A stretch of 5,756 nucleotides of DNA from Peptococcaceae bacterium (GTDB lineage: Bacteria; Bacillota; Desulfitobacteriia; Desulfitobacteriales; Syntrophobotulaceae): positions 1 to 5,756 of the forward strand of contig JAAYII010000320.1 of NCBI GenBank assembly GCA_012523535.1. The letters run 5' to 3'. The first letter of the stretch is position 1, and each line of letters starts with the position of its first letter. The notes beneath the pieces were generated by a model. It had not been told where the DNA came from. It did not search any database and saw only the letters and a list, made by a program, of their open reading frames with translations. Below, piece by piece: positions 1-5,442 of the stretch. A program made the translations under genes and the position numbers.

Positions 1-53
1 TTGAAAAAAAACATGATATCAAATCAAACCTGGCATGGAGAAAGTTATAATTT

Positions 54-947
54 ATGGAAAACGACGTGTTGGAACTTCTGGCCCCTGCCAAGATAAACCT
101 GGCTCTGGCTATTAAGGGAAAAAGAGCTGACGGCATGCACAATTTGCAAACAATATTCCAAACGGTTTCTCTTTATGACCGGGTAAAGGTGGCTTTGAGA
201 GAGAAGGTAATTATTTGCCATTGCGGCGAACTAAGCGGGGAAAGGAATCTGGCTTATCGAGCGGCGGAATTGTTTTTGCAAAAATATCATAAAGTTTACC
301 CTCTGAGTAACAAGACAGGGGCTGAGATTACAATTTATATACAAATTCCGCAGCAAGCCGGTCTTGCTGGAGGGAGCAGCGATGCTGCGGCCGTGCTTAA
401 GGCTTTAAATCTCTTATTGGGCAAACCTTTCTCCTACGATGATCTTTGGCAGATAGCCCAACAATGCGGAGCAGACACAGCTTTCTTTCTTAGAGGCGGA
501 ACTCAGTGGGGAGAAGGTACTGGGGCGGAACTTACCCAACTGCCGTCTGCACCGGAAATGGATTTGATTATAGCCAAACCGGAGCGGGGAGTAGATACGG
601 CATTAGCTTACCGGATTTTTGACCAAATTGGGAAAGACAGCAATCTTTGTTTTTCCACCTGGCAAAAATTGTTAGCTCAAAAAAATATTAAGGCCATAGG
701 TGAAAATCTTTTCAATTCCTTGGAAATTGCAGCTTTCAAACTTGTGCCGGAAATAAAGAAAATAAAAACGATATTACAGGAAAACGGTTGTGAAGGTGTT
801 TTAATGTCCGGCAGCGGATCGGCGGTTTTTGGCTTGCTTCGAAACGCGGAACACGGCGAAAGATTAATTGATGTTTTGGAAAGAGCGGGTTTTTATCAAC
901 ACTGGTTGGTCAAGGCCATTGCAGGTAATAGTTATAAATACTTTTGA
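54..947 (+). CDS. ispE: 4-diphosphocytidyl-2-C-methyl-D-erythritol kinase
   Basis: Cytosolic GHMP-family kinase of the MEP isoprenoid pathway. It uses ATP to phosphorylate the 2-hydroxyl of CDP-methylerythritol. The 297 residues are near the family's usual length (about 280-290). The substrate-binding start motif PAKINL is at residues 11-16, with Lys13 matching the catalytic lysine of the E. coli enzyme. The glycine-rich ATP loop PQQAGLAGGSSDAA is at 99-112, the catalytic Asp141 lies in GADTAFF, and the third GHMP motif MSGSGSAVFG is at 251-260. Met28 sits in DGMH where most homologues have Tyr (DGYH). The ATG at 54 is the only plausible start: an in-frame TAA lies at 48-50 and PAKINL begins close to the N-terminus, as in relatives. 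The ribosome binding site is poor (GGAG at 37-40, 13 bases from the ATG). It is the first gene of a run with the GntR regulator and purR. Function is near certain from the motifs. Confidence 0.97.
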   Translation: MENDVLELLAPAKINLALAIKGKRADGMHNLQTIFQTVSLYDRVKVALREKVIICHCGELSGERNLAYRAAELFLQKYHKVYPLSNKTGAEITIYIQIPQQAGLAGGSSDAAAVLKALNLLLGKPFSYDDLWQIAQQCGADTAFFLRGGTQWGEGTGAELTQLPSAPEMDLIIAKPERGVDTALAYRIFDQIGKDSNLCFSTWQKLLAQKNIKAIGENLFNSLEIAAFKLVPEIKKIKTILQENGCEGVLMSGSGSAVFGLLRNAEHGERLIDVLERAGFYQHWLVKAIAGNSYKYF

Positions 948-950
948 ATT

Positions 951-956
951 AGGGAG
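951..956 (+). promoter_or_regulatory. Ribosome binding site of the GntR gene
   Basis: AGGGAG lies 9 bases before the GTG at 966. It supports that GTG as the start even though it is not ATG. No other start codon with a comparable site lies nearby. Confidence 0.7.
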
Positions 957-965
957 TGAGCGACA

Positions 966-1643
966 GTGGAGCGAAAACTGGTACCGGTCAAACTGGACAG
1001 TTATAAACCATTGCGGGAAATAGTTCTGGAAGCATTAAGGGATGCCATAGTGAAAGGCGTTCTTGAGCCGGGGGAGCGGCTTATGGAAATACAGCTGGCG
1101 GAGGAACTGGGTGTTAGTCGGACTCCTGTGCGTGAAGCTATCAGAAAACTGGAGTTAGAAGGATTTGTAGTGATGATTCCACGTAAAGGCGCTTACGTAG
1201 CAGGGGTATCATATAAAGATATTAAGGACGTGTTCGAAATCCGTGCCGCGTTGGAAGGGTTGGCTGCTGGCCTAGCCGCTGAAAAAATAACCGATGATGA
1301 AATAGAACAAATGGAGAGGGTTTTGCATTATGAAAAGGAACCCGCTACGTTGGAAGAGATGGTGCAAAATGATACCGATTTCCACGCTCTCCTGTATAAA
1401 GCAAGCAGAAATGAAAGACTGATTAGTATTTTAGGAAACTTAAGAGAGCAGATTCAAAGATTTAGGACCACATCTTTAGCGGTCCCCGGAAGGCCTAAAT
1501 ATGCTATTCAGGAACACAGGGCAATTGTGGATGCCATTGCCAAGCATGATGTTGAAGAAGCTCAAAGTTTAGCCACTGCCCATATTGAAAACGCTGCTAA
1601 AGTTATGTTTGATGCTTTAAGGGAGAAATCCAAAAAGCAGTAG
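966..1643 (+). CDS. GntR-family transcriptional regulator, FadR/FCD subfamily
   Basis: A 225-residue DNA-binding regulator that starts with GTG. The N-terminal winged helix-turn-helix covers about residues 13-80. It includes GVLEPGERLMEIQLAEELGV, followed by SRTPVREAIRKLELEGFV, the classic GntR recognition helix and wing. Residues about 85-215 form an all-helical FCD ligand domain. Asp136 and His140 (DTDFH), His184 (EHRAI) and His206 are the Asp-plus-three-His set that binds a metal in many FCD proteins, so this one is probably metal-dependent and senses a small carboxylate. The ligand cannot be told from sequence. It sits 18 bases after ispE and 24 bases before the purR ATG, so it is probably cotranscribed with both. 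B. subtilis has no GntR gene at this position. Its target may be this operon or something unlinked; nothing in the window decides. Confidence 0.93.
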   Translation: MERKLVPVKLDSYKPLREIVLEALRDAIVKGVLEPGERLMEIQLAEELGVSRTPVREAIRKLELEGFVVMIPRKGAYVAGVSYKDIKDVFEIRAALEGLAAGLAAEKITDDEIEQMERVLHYEKEPATLEEMVQNDTDFHALLYKASRNERLISILGNLREQIQRFRTTSLAVPGRPKYAIQEHRAIVDAIAKHDVEEAQSLATAHIENAAKVMFDALREKSKKQ

Positions 1644-1652
1644 GATTTTTCC

Positions 1653-1657
1653 GGAGG
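1653..1657 (+). promoter_or_regulatory. Ribosome binding site deciding the purR start
   Basis: GGAGG lies 10 bases before the ATG at 1668 and only 4 bases before the in-frame TTG at 1662. The spacing and the match to the B. subtilis PurR N-terminus both favour the ATG. Confidence 0.75.
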
Positions 1658-1667
1658 GTCTTTGGTA

Positions 1668-2489
1668 ATGAAAAGAATTGATAGATTAATAGCCATAACA
1701 GAAATTCTCCTGTCTCATCCCAATCAGCTTTTCCCGTTGGGAGTTTTTGCAGACCGTTTTCAATCGGCCAAGTCGACCATCAGTGAAGATTTGATAATGA
1801 TTAAGGATAAACTTCTATTGTCCAACAGGGGTTTTTTGGAAACCGTACCGGGAGCGGCCGGCGGAGTCAAATATTTGCCCTCTATTTCTGTAGAAGAGGC
1901 CTCAAGTTTTTTGGAAAAATTGGCGCAAACTCTTAATGCCAGCGAACGAATTCTTCCCGGTGGATTTATATATATGGCCGATTTGCTCTATGATCCTAGA
2001 ATTGTTAGAACACTGGGTTTAATTTTTGCCAGTATTTTTAGAAGCAGGAAACCGGAAGCGGTAGTAACGATCGAGACCAAAGGCATTCCTTTGGCTTTGA
2101 TGACGGCCGATTCGCTAGGCATTCCTGCCGTGGTTATTCGCCATGGAAATAAGGTTACCGAAGGTTCATCGGTAAGTATTAACTATATTTCAGGTTCATC
2201 AAAAAGGATCCAGACCATGTCTTTAGCCCGGAGAGCATTGGATAGCGGGAAAAAAGTTTTAATCATTGACGATTTTATTAAGGCGGGAGGAACGGCAAAA
2301 GGAATTATTAGTCTAATGCATGAATTTGTTGCCGAAGTTGTAGGGCTTGGAATTCTAGTTGAGGATGTCTTATGGAAGGAATCTCGCCTTGTTAATGACT
2401 ATCTTTCTCTACTGGAATATGGGGATCCGTCGACAGATCAACCGGTAATAAAAGCAAAAACTCAGGTTTTAAGTCAAATTGGAGTTTAA
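1668..2489 (+). CDS. purR: Purine operon repressor PurR (PRTase-fold type)
   Basis: A 273-residue repressor of purine synthesis genes of the Gram-positive type, unrelated to the LacI-type PurR of E. coli. B. subtilis PurR has 285 residues. An N-terminal winged-helix domain spans about residues 1-72 (MKRIDRLIAITEILLSHPNQ, then SAKSTISEDL). The inter-domain signature TVPGAAGGVKY follows at 59-69. A type I phosphoribosyltransferase-like domain completes the protein and contains KVTEGSSVSINYISGSS and the PRPP loop VLIIDDFIKAGGT at 197-209. In B. subtilis the fold lacks enzyme activity and PRPP binding releases DNA; the intact loop suggests the same here. A TTG at 1662 would add two residues, but the ribosome binding site and homology favour the ATG at 1668. 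The yabJ gene that follows purR in B. subtilis is absent. No convincing pair of PurBoxes (CCGAAC-type) is seen, so its targets probably lie elsewhere. Confidence 0.96.
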   Translation: MKRIDRLIAITEILLSHPNQLFPLGVFADRFQSAKSTISEDLIMIKDKLLLSNRGFLETVPGAAGGVKYLPSISVEEASSFLEKLAQTLNASERILPGGFIYMADLLYDPRIVRTLGLIFASIFRSRKPEAVVTIETKGIPLALMTADSLGIPAVVIRHGNKVTEGSSVSINYISGSSKRIQTMSLARRALDSGKKVLIIDDFIKAGGTAKGIISLMHEFVAEVVGLGILVEDVLWKESRLVNDYLSLLEYGDPSTDQPVIKAKTQVLSQIGV

Positions 2490-2492
2490 AGT

Positions 2493-2506
2493 GGAAAATT
2501 TTTTCC
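2493..2506. repeat. AT-rich palindrome after purR
   Basis: GGAAAATTTTTTCC has 6-base arms around a central TT and starts 4 bases after the purR stop. As RNA the loop is too tight for a strong terminator. As DNA it is an A/T-tract element directly upstream of the spoVG promoter. It is comparable in position to the AT-rich upstream region of B. subtilis spoVG where AbrB binds. The comparison is by position only. Confidence 0.4.
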
Positions 2507-2516
2507 TCTAATTAGA
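2507..2516. repeat. Palindrome TCTAATTAGA at the spoVG promoter
   Basis: TCTAATTAGA is a perfect 10-base palindrome. Its last bases overlap the upstream edge of the predicted sigma-H -35 element. The half AATTAGA recurs at 2548-2554, just after the -10, and CTCTAATT (2506-2513) is the inverted complement of AATTAGAG (2548-2555). The pair brackets the promoter, as two operator sites would. The regulator is unknown. Confidence 0.4.
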
Positions 2517-2541
2517 AGGAGTTTTTTGCTCTATATAGAAT
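2515..2541 (+). promoter_or_regulatory. Predicted sigma-H promoter of spoVG
   Basis: GAAGGAGTT at 2515-2523 matches the sigma-H -35 consensus RNAGGAWWW at all but one position. After an 11-base spacer, ATAGAAT at 2535-2541 matches the -10 consensus RNNGAAT. The spacer is within the range known for B. subtilis sigma-H promoters, and spoVG is a classic sigma-H gene there. Transcription would start near 2548, leaving a leader of about 40 bases before the ATG at 2590. The pattern is seen in the sequence; use by sigma-H is inference. Confidence 0.72.
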
Positions 2542-2589
2542 TAAAGCAATTAGAGTTTTAGGCAGAGGGGAAGGGTGGTGAAACTTAAT

Positions 2590-2847
2590 ATGGAAATCAC
2601 AGATGTAAGACTTCGTAAGGTGAATACTGAAGGGAAAATGAAAGCTGTTGTTTCAGTTACCTTTGACAATGAATTTGTGGTTCATGATGTTAAGGTTGTC
2701 GAAGGAACAAATGGTTTGTTCGTAGCAATGCCCAGCAGGAAAACACCGGAAGGCGATTTTCGTGATATTGCCCACCCGATTTCTTCTGCGGCTAGAGAAA
2801 AAATCCAGACCAGAGTTTTAGACGAATATGGGAAAAACCTTGAATAA
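2590..2847 (+). CDS. spoVG: Septation/sporulation regulator SpoVG
   Basis: A small cytosolic regulator. In B. subtilis it affects septation and sporulation, and homologues in Staphylococcus, Listeria and Borrelia bind DNA or RNA. The protein begins MEITDVRLRKVNTEGKMKAV, carries the family core NGLFVAMPSRKTPEG at residues 41-55, and has DIAHPI at 59-64. It has 85 residues against 97 in B. subtilis; the shortfall is in the C-terminal tail. The ATG at 2590 aligns with the family's usual Met-Glu start. Two in-frame GTG codons at 2575 and 2578 would give 90 or 89 residues. The GTG at 2578 is well spaced from GAGGGG at 2565-2570, so the start is not settled, although the gene identity is. It is expected to have its own sigma-H promoter and may also receive read-through from purR. 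A 15-bp hairpin follows. Confidence 0.96.
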   Translation: MEITDVRLRKVNTEGKMKAVVSVTFDNEFVVHDVKVVEGTNGLFVAMPSRKTPEGDFRDIAHPISSAAREKIQTRVLDEYGKNLE

Positions 2848-2891
2848 ATGTTGATGTGAACCCTAAACAAAGAGTTAATAAACCAAATAGG

Positions 2892-2926
2892 AAAGAAGAT
2901 GTCTTCATTCTGAAGACATCTTCTTT
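2892..2926 (+). terminator. Hairpin after spoVG, probable terminator
   Basis: AAAGAAGATGTCTTC (2892-2906) and GAAGACATCTTCTTT (2912-2926) pair over 15 bases without mismatch around a 5-base loop. It lies 44 bases after the spoVG stop. No T-run follows (next bases GCGTGTACGC); the only T-rich part, CTTCTTT, is within the descending stem, so termination may be partial. A stable stem with A-rich and T-rich feet could act in either direction, but no minus-strand gene ends here. Confidence 0.68.
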
Positions 2927-3053
2927 GCGTGTACGCCTATCCTGTTAAGCAAATTATCCGGCAAGTAAAAATAATTAATAAGGACAGTCTCTAACCCGCT
3001 TATCGAGTATTTTAAGTATTTATTCCCATAAGCCCGGTAATCTAGAAATGATG
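2927..3053. other. Intergenic stretch before the glmU promoter
   Basis: I find no coding region or recognisable RNA here. Minor structure includes GCGTGTACGC (2927-2936, 4-base arms around GT). AGTATTT is directly repeated at 3006-3012 and 3015-3021. GCTTAT (2998-3003) is inverted as ATAAGC (3028-3033). None of these is strong enough to name as a functional element. Confidence 0.4.
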
Positions 3054-3082
3054 TTTTTTTCTGAAGCGAAATTCGTTATAAT
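3054..3082 (+). promoter_or_regulatory. Candidate sigma-A promoter for glmU-prs
   Basis: A perfect TATAAT at 3077-3082 lies 17 bases after a T-run (TTTTTT at 3054-3059), which would serve as a weak -35. The spacer holds a small symmetric element, CGAAATTCG (3067-3075). Transcription would start near 3088-3090, giving a leader of about 38 bases before the glmU ATG at 3127. The -10 is clear; the -35 is poor, so strength or activator need is uncertain. Confidence 0.55.
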
Positions 3083-3112
3083 AATAGATGTCAATAAAAC
3101 TGGGTAAACCTT

Positions 3113-3117
3113 GGAGG
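3113..3117 (+). promoter_or_regulatory. Ribosome binding site deciding the glmU start
   Basis: GGAGG lies 9 bases before the ATG at 3127. The in-frame ATG at 3088 has no such site and coincides with the predicted transcription start, so the later ATG is preferred. Confidence 0.85.
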
Positions 3118-3126
3118 ATTTTATCA

Positions 3127-4488
3127 ATGCCTCATATAACTTGTGTAATCCTTGCCGCAGGCAAGGGTACCCGTATGAAGTCAGATCTGCCGAAAGTAAT
3201 GCACCATCTTGCCGGACAACCGTTAATTGACCATGTTTTAGCTAAAACCCAAATGTTGGGAATTGAAGATGTTATAACCATTGTCGGTCATGGCCGTGAT
3301 ATGGTCATTGAACATATTGCGGATAGGTCGGATATAGTTGTACAAGAAGAACAGCTTGGTACAGGCCATGCGCTTAAACAAGCGGTTCCTAAACTTAAAG
3401 ATAATAGTTGTGTTTTGGTTTTAAGTGGTGATCAACCGCTCTTATCCCTCAATACCCTAACATCCCTGCTAAAACAACATCAATCATCCGGAGCCGCGGC
3501 CACAGTGCTCACCGCCGTTATGGAGGACCCGTACGGTTACGGGCGGATAATCAAGAAAGACGGAGTTTTTCAAGGAATTGTAGAGGAAAAAGATGCAAGC
3601 CCGGAACAAAAAGAAATCAAAGAAATCAATACCGGCACTTATTGTTTTCAAGGCCGCGAATTAAAAATGGCTTTACAATTAATAAAACCCCAAAATGCTC
3701 AAGGGGAGTATTATTTGACCGATGTTTTTGATGTTTTGCTTAATTCCGGGCAAAAAATAGAAATCGTTTGTACTAAGGACAAAACCGAGGCTCTGGGAAT
3801 TAATAATCGTTGCCAACTGGCCGAAGCTGAAGAAATAATATATGATCAAATCAGAAAATACTGGATGATGGAAGGTGTAACCATTATTAATCCTTCCTCA
3901 GTAATAATCGATGCCCGGGTAAAAATAGGCAAGGATGTTATTATTCATCCTTTTACCATTATTAAAGGTACTACTACAATCGCTGAACATTCAATTATTG
4001 GACCGGGCACGTTTTTAGAAAATTGCACCTGTCTTCAAGGCTGTCATATAGAATACTCCGTGGCCAAGGAGGCAATAATTGGGGAAGATTGCCTTATTGG
4101 CCCTTACGCTTACTTAAGGCCCGGGACGGTGCTGGCTAAGGGGGTTAAAGTCGGGGACTTTGTTGAAATCAAAAACAGCAGGATTGGTGAAGGTTCCAAA
4201 ATTCCCCATCTTAGCTATATTGGGGATTCCGAATTGGGTAAGAAAGTAAATATAGGCGCGGGTACTATTACCTGCAATTATGACGGCAAACAAAAACACC
4301 GAACCGTTATCGGTGATAATGCTTTTGTAGGAAGCAATACTAATTTTGTGGCACCCGTGGAAATAGGCAAAAATAGTGTTATTGGTGCGGGGTCTACCAT
4401 TACTAAAGATGTCCCGGATAACTCGTTGGCCGTGGAACGATCGCCACAAAAAATAATAAATAACTGGCTGAAAGCCAAAGATAACTAG
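3127..4488 (+). CDS. glmU: Bifunctional GlcN-1-P acetyltransferase / GlcNAc-1-P uridyltransferase
   Basis: Makes UDP-N-acetylglucosamine, the peptidoglycan and cell-wall precursor, in two steps: acetylation of glucosamine-1-phosphate and uridylyl transfer. The chosen start gives 453 residues, matching the family (456 in B. subtilis and E. coli). The N-terminal nucleotidyltransferase domain opens with LAAGKGTRMKSDLPKV (9-24), has the metal-binding Asp102 in LSGDQPLL, and ends near the Asn pair at 226-227 (GINNR). A linker helix follows to about residue 250. Hexapeptide repeats of a left-handed beta-helix then run to about 440. Acetyltransferase residues are in place: Arg331 (LRPGT), Lys349 (VEIKNS), the presumed catalytic His361 and Tyr364 (HLSYIGD), and Asn375 (NIGAGT). 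A CTCLQGC cluster (300-306) has one cysteine more than usual. An in-frame ATG at 3088 would add 13 residues but lacks a ribosome binding site. prs follows after 9 bases, surely cotranscribed. Confidence 0.97.
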   Translation: MPHITCVILAAGKGTRMKSDLPKVMHHLAGQPLIDHVLAKTQMLGIEDVITIVGHGRDMVIEHIADRSDIVVQEEQLGTGHALKQAVPKLKDNSCVLVLSGDQPLLSLNTLTSLLKQHQSSGAAATVLTAVMEDPYGYGRIIKKDGVFQGIVEEKDASPEQKEIKEINTGTYCFQGRELKMALQLIKPQNAQGEYYLTDVFDVLLNSGQKIEIVCTKDKTEALGINNRCQLAEAEEIIYDQIRKYWMMEGVTIINPSSVIIDARVKIGKDVIIHPFTIIKGTTTIAEHSIIGPGTFLENCTCLQGCHIEYSVAKEAIIGEDCLIGPYAYLRPGTVLAKGVKVGDFVEIKNSRIGEGSKIPHLSYIGDSELGKKVNIGAGTITCNYDGKQKHRTVIGDNAFVGSNTNFVAPVEIGKNSVIGAGSTITKDVPDNSLAVERSPQKIINNWLKAKDN

Positions 4489-4497
4489 GGGGATATT

Positions 4498-5439
4498 ATG
4501 GCTACAAGAGAACTCAAAATCTTTTGCGGCAATTCCAATCCGGAGTTGGCGCAAGAAATATCCGATTATTTAGGAATTTCTATTGGTGAAGCCAATGTAA
4601 AAAGGTTTCAGGATGGCGAAATCAGTATTGGTATTGAGGAAAGTGTTAGAGGGGCTGACGTTTTTGTTATTCAGCCAACCTGTTCACCGGCCAATGATAA
4701 TATTATGGAGTTGTTAATTTTAGTAGATGCTTTACGTCGGGCCTCAGCATATAGGATTACGGCCGTGGTCCCTTATTACGGTTATGCTCGCCAGGAAAGA
4801 AAGGCAAAGGCTAGGGAACCTATTACGGCCAAATTAATAGCTAACATAATTACAACTTCCGGAGCGGACCGCTTAGTTGCCATGGACCTTCATGCTCCGG
4901 CAATTCAAGGTTTTTTTGATATTCCGGTGGATCATCTTCCCGGAGTACCGATCTTGGCCGAATATTTTATGGAAAAAAAGTTAGAAAACATTTGTGTTGT
5001 TTCTCCTGACATTGGAGGAGTTGGCAGGGCTCGTAACTTTGCGGAAAGAATCGGTGCTTCTTTAGCCATAGTTGACAAACGTCGGCCGGAACCCAATGTT
5101 TCCGAAGTAATGCATATAATTGGTGAGCTGGAAGGTAAAACCGTGATATTAATTGATGATATTATTGACACCGCAGGAACCATTACTCATGCTGCCAGTG
5201 CCTTATTGGAAAGAGGGGCCAAGGAGGTTTATGCCTGCTGTACTCATCCGGTGTTGTCCGGGCCGGCAGTCGAACGCTTGGAAAAGTCCGTAATTAAGGA
5301 AGTTGTGGTTACGAATACAATTCCCCTACCGGCAGAGAAAAGAATTAGTAAAATAAAAGTACTGTCCGTTGCTCCTTTGCTTGGAGAGGCCATTGTTCGT
5401 ATTCATGAGGATCTGTCTGTCAGCAAACTGTTCAGTTAA
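4498..5439 (+). CDS. prs: Ribose-phosphate pyrophosphokinase (PRPP synthetase, class I)
   Basis: Transfers pyrophosphate from ATP to ribose-5-phosphate to give PRPP, the precursor for purines, pyrimidines, histidine, tryptophan and NAD. It is cytosolic and a hexamer in B. subtilis. At 313 residues it is close to the family length of about 315. Visible motifs are KIFCGNSNPELAQEI near the N-terminus, RFQDGEI (36-42), VPYYGYARQERKAKAREPIT (91-110), DLHAPAIQGFFDIPVDHL (130-147), the flexible-loop DKRRP (193-197, Lys194 and Arg196) and the PRPP loop DDIIDTAGT (220-228). The position normally occupied by Gln in DLHAxQIQGFF is Ala135, which is unusual. A GGGGG ribosome binding site at 4488-4492 overlaps the last base of the glmU stop codon, 5 bases before the ATG. 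The product is the effector sensed by PurR encoded upstream. No terminator is visible after the stop; a minus-strand gene ends 3 bases away. Confidence 0.98.
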   Translation: MATRELKIFCGNSNPELAQEISDYLGISIGEANVKRFQDGEISIGIEESVRGADVFVIQPTCSPANDNIMELLILVDALRRASAYRITAVVPYYGYARQERKAKAREPITAKLIANIITTSGADRLVAMDLHAPAIQGFFDIPVDHLPGVPILAEYFMEKKLENICVVSPDIGGVGRARNFAERIGASLAIVDKRRPEPNVSEVMHIIGELEGKTVILIDDIIDTAGTITHAASALLERGAKEVYACCTHPVLSGPAVERLEKSVIKEVVVTNTIPLPAEKRISKIKVLSVAPLLGEAIVRIHEDLSVSKLFS

Positions 5440-5442
5440 TTA

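Noticed and set aside
1..50. Frame open from the window edge to TAA at 48-50 (15 codons), possibly the 3' end of an upstream gene.
   Set aside because: It is too short to distinguish from chance in AT-rich sequence, and another frame is also open here. The residues (ending NLAWRKL) suggest no known protein.
46..51. TATAAT just before ispE as a -10 promoter element.
   Set aside because: It lies only 2 bases before the ATG at 54, so transcripts from it would start inside the coding region. No -35 is present at the right distance (bases 23-28 read ATCAAA).
2682..2870. Minus-strand open frame opposite spoVG.
   Set aside because: It is a mirror of the conserved SpoVG coding sequence with no independent support.
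2848..3126. Riboswitch or glmS-type RNA before glmU.
   Set aside because: Apart from the hairpin at 2892-2926, I find only short repeats and no conserved riboswitch core. The predicted glmU leader is only about 38 bases.
4024..4047. Cysteine cluster CTCLQGC in GlmU (residues 300-306) as a metal site.
   Set aside because: Two of the three cysteines occupy positions where related GlmU proteins often have Cys, and the third replaces an inward-facing hexapeptide residue. This is more likely packing than metal binding.
4299..4304. CCGAAC as a PurR box.
   Set aside because: It is a single copy within glmU codons (His-Arg-Thr-Val), with flanks that do not fit the AT-rich PurBox surround. PurR control normally needs two boxes near a promoter.
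4114..4554. Minus-strand open frame of 146 codons across the glmU end and prs start.
   Set aside because: It lies opposite the strongly conserved glmU and prs coding sequence, its translation looks like no protein family, and no ribosome binding site fits. It is a shadow frame.
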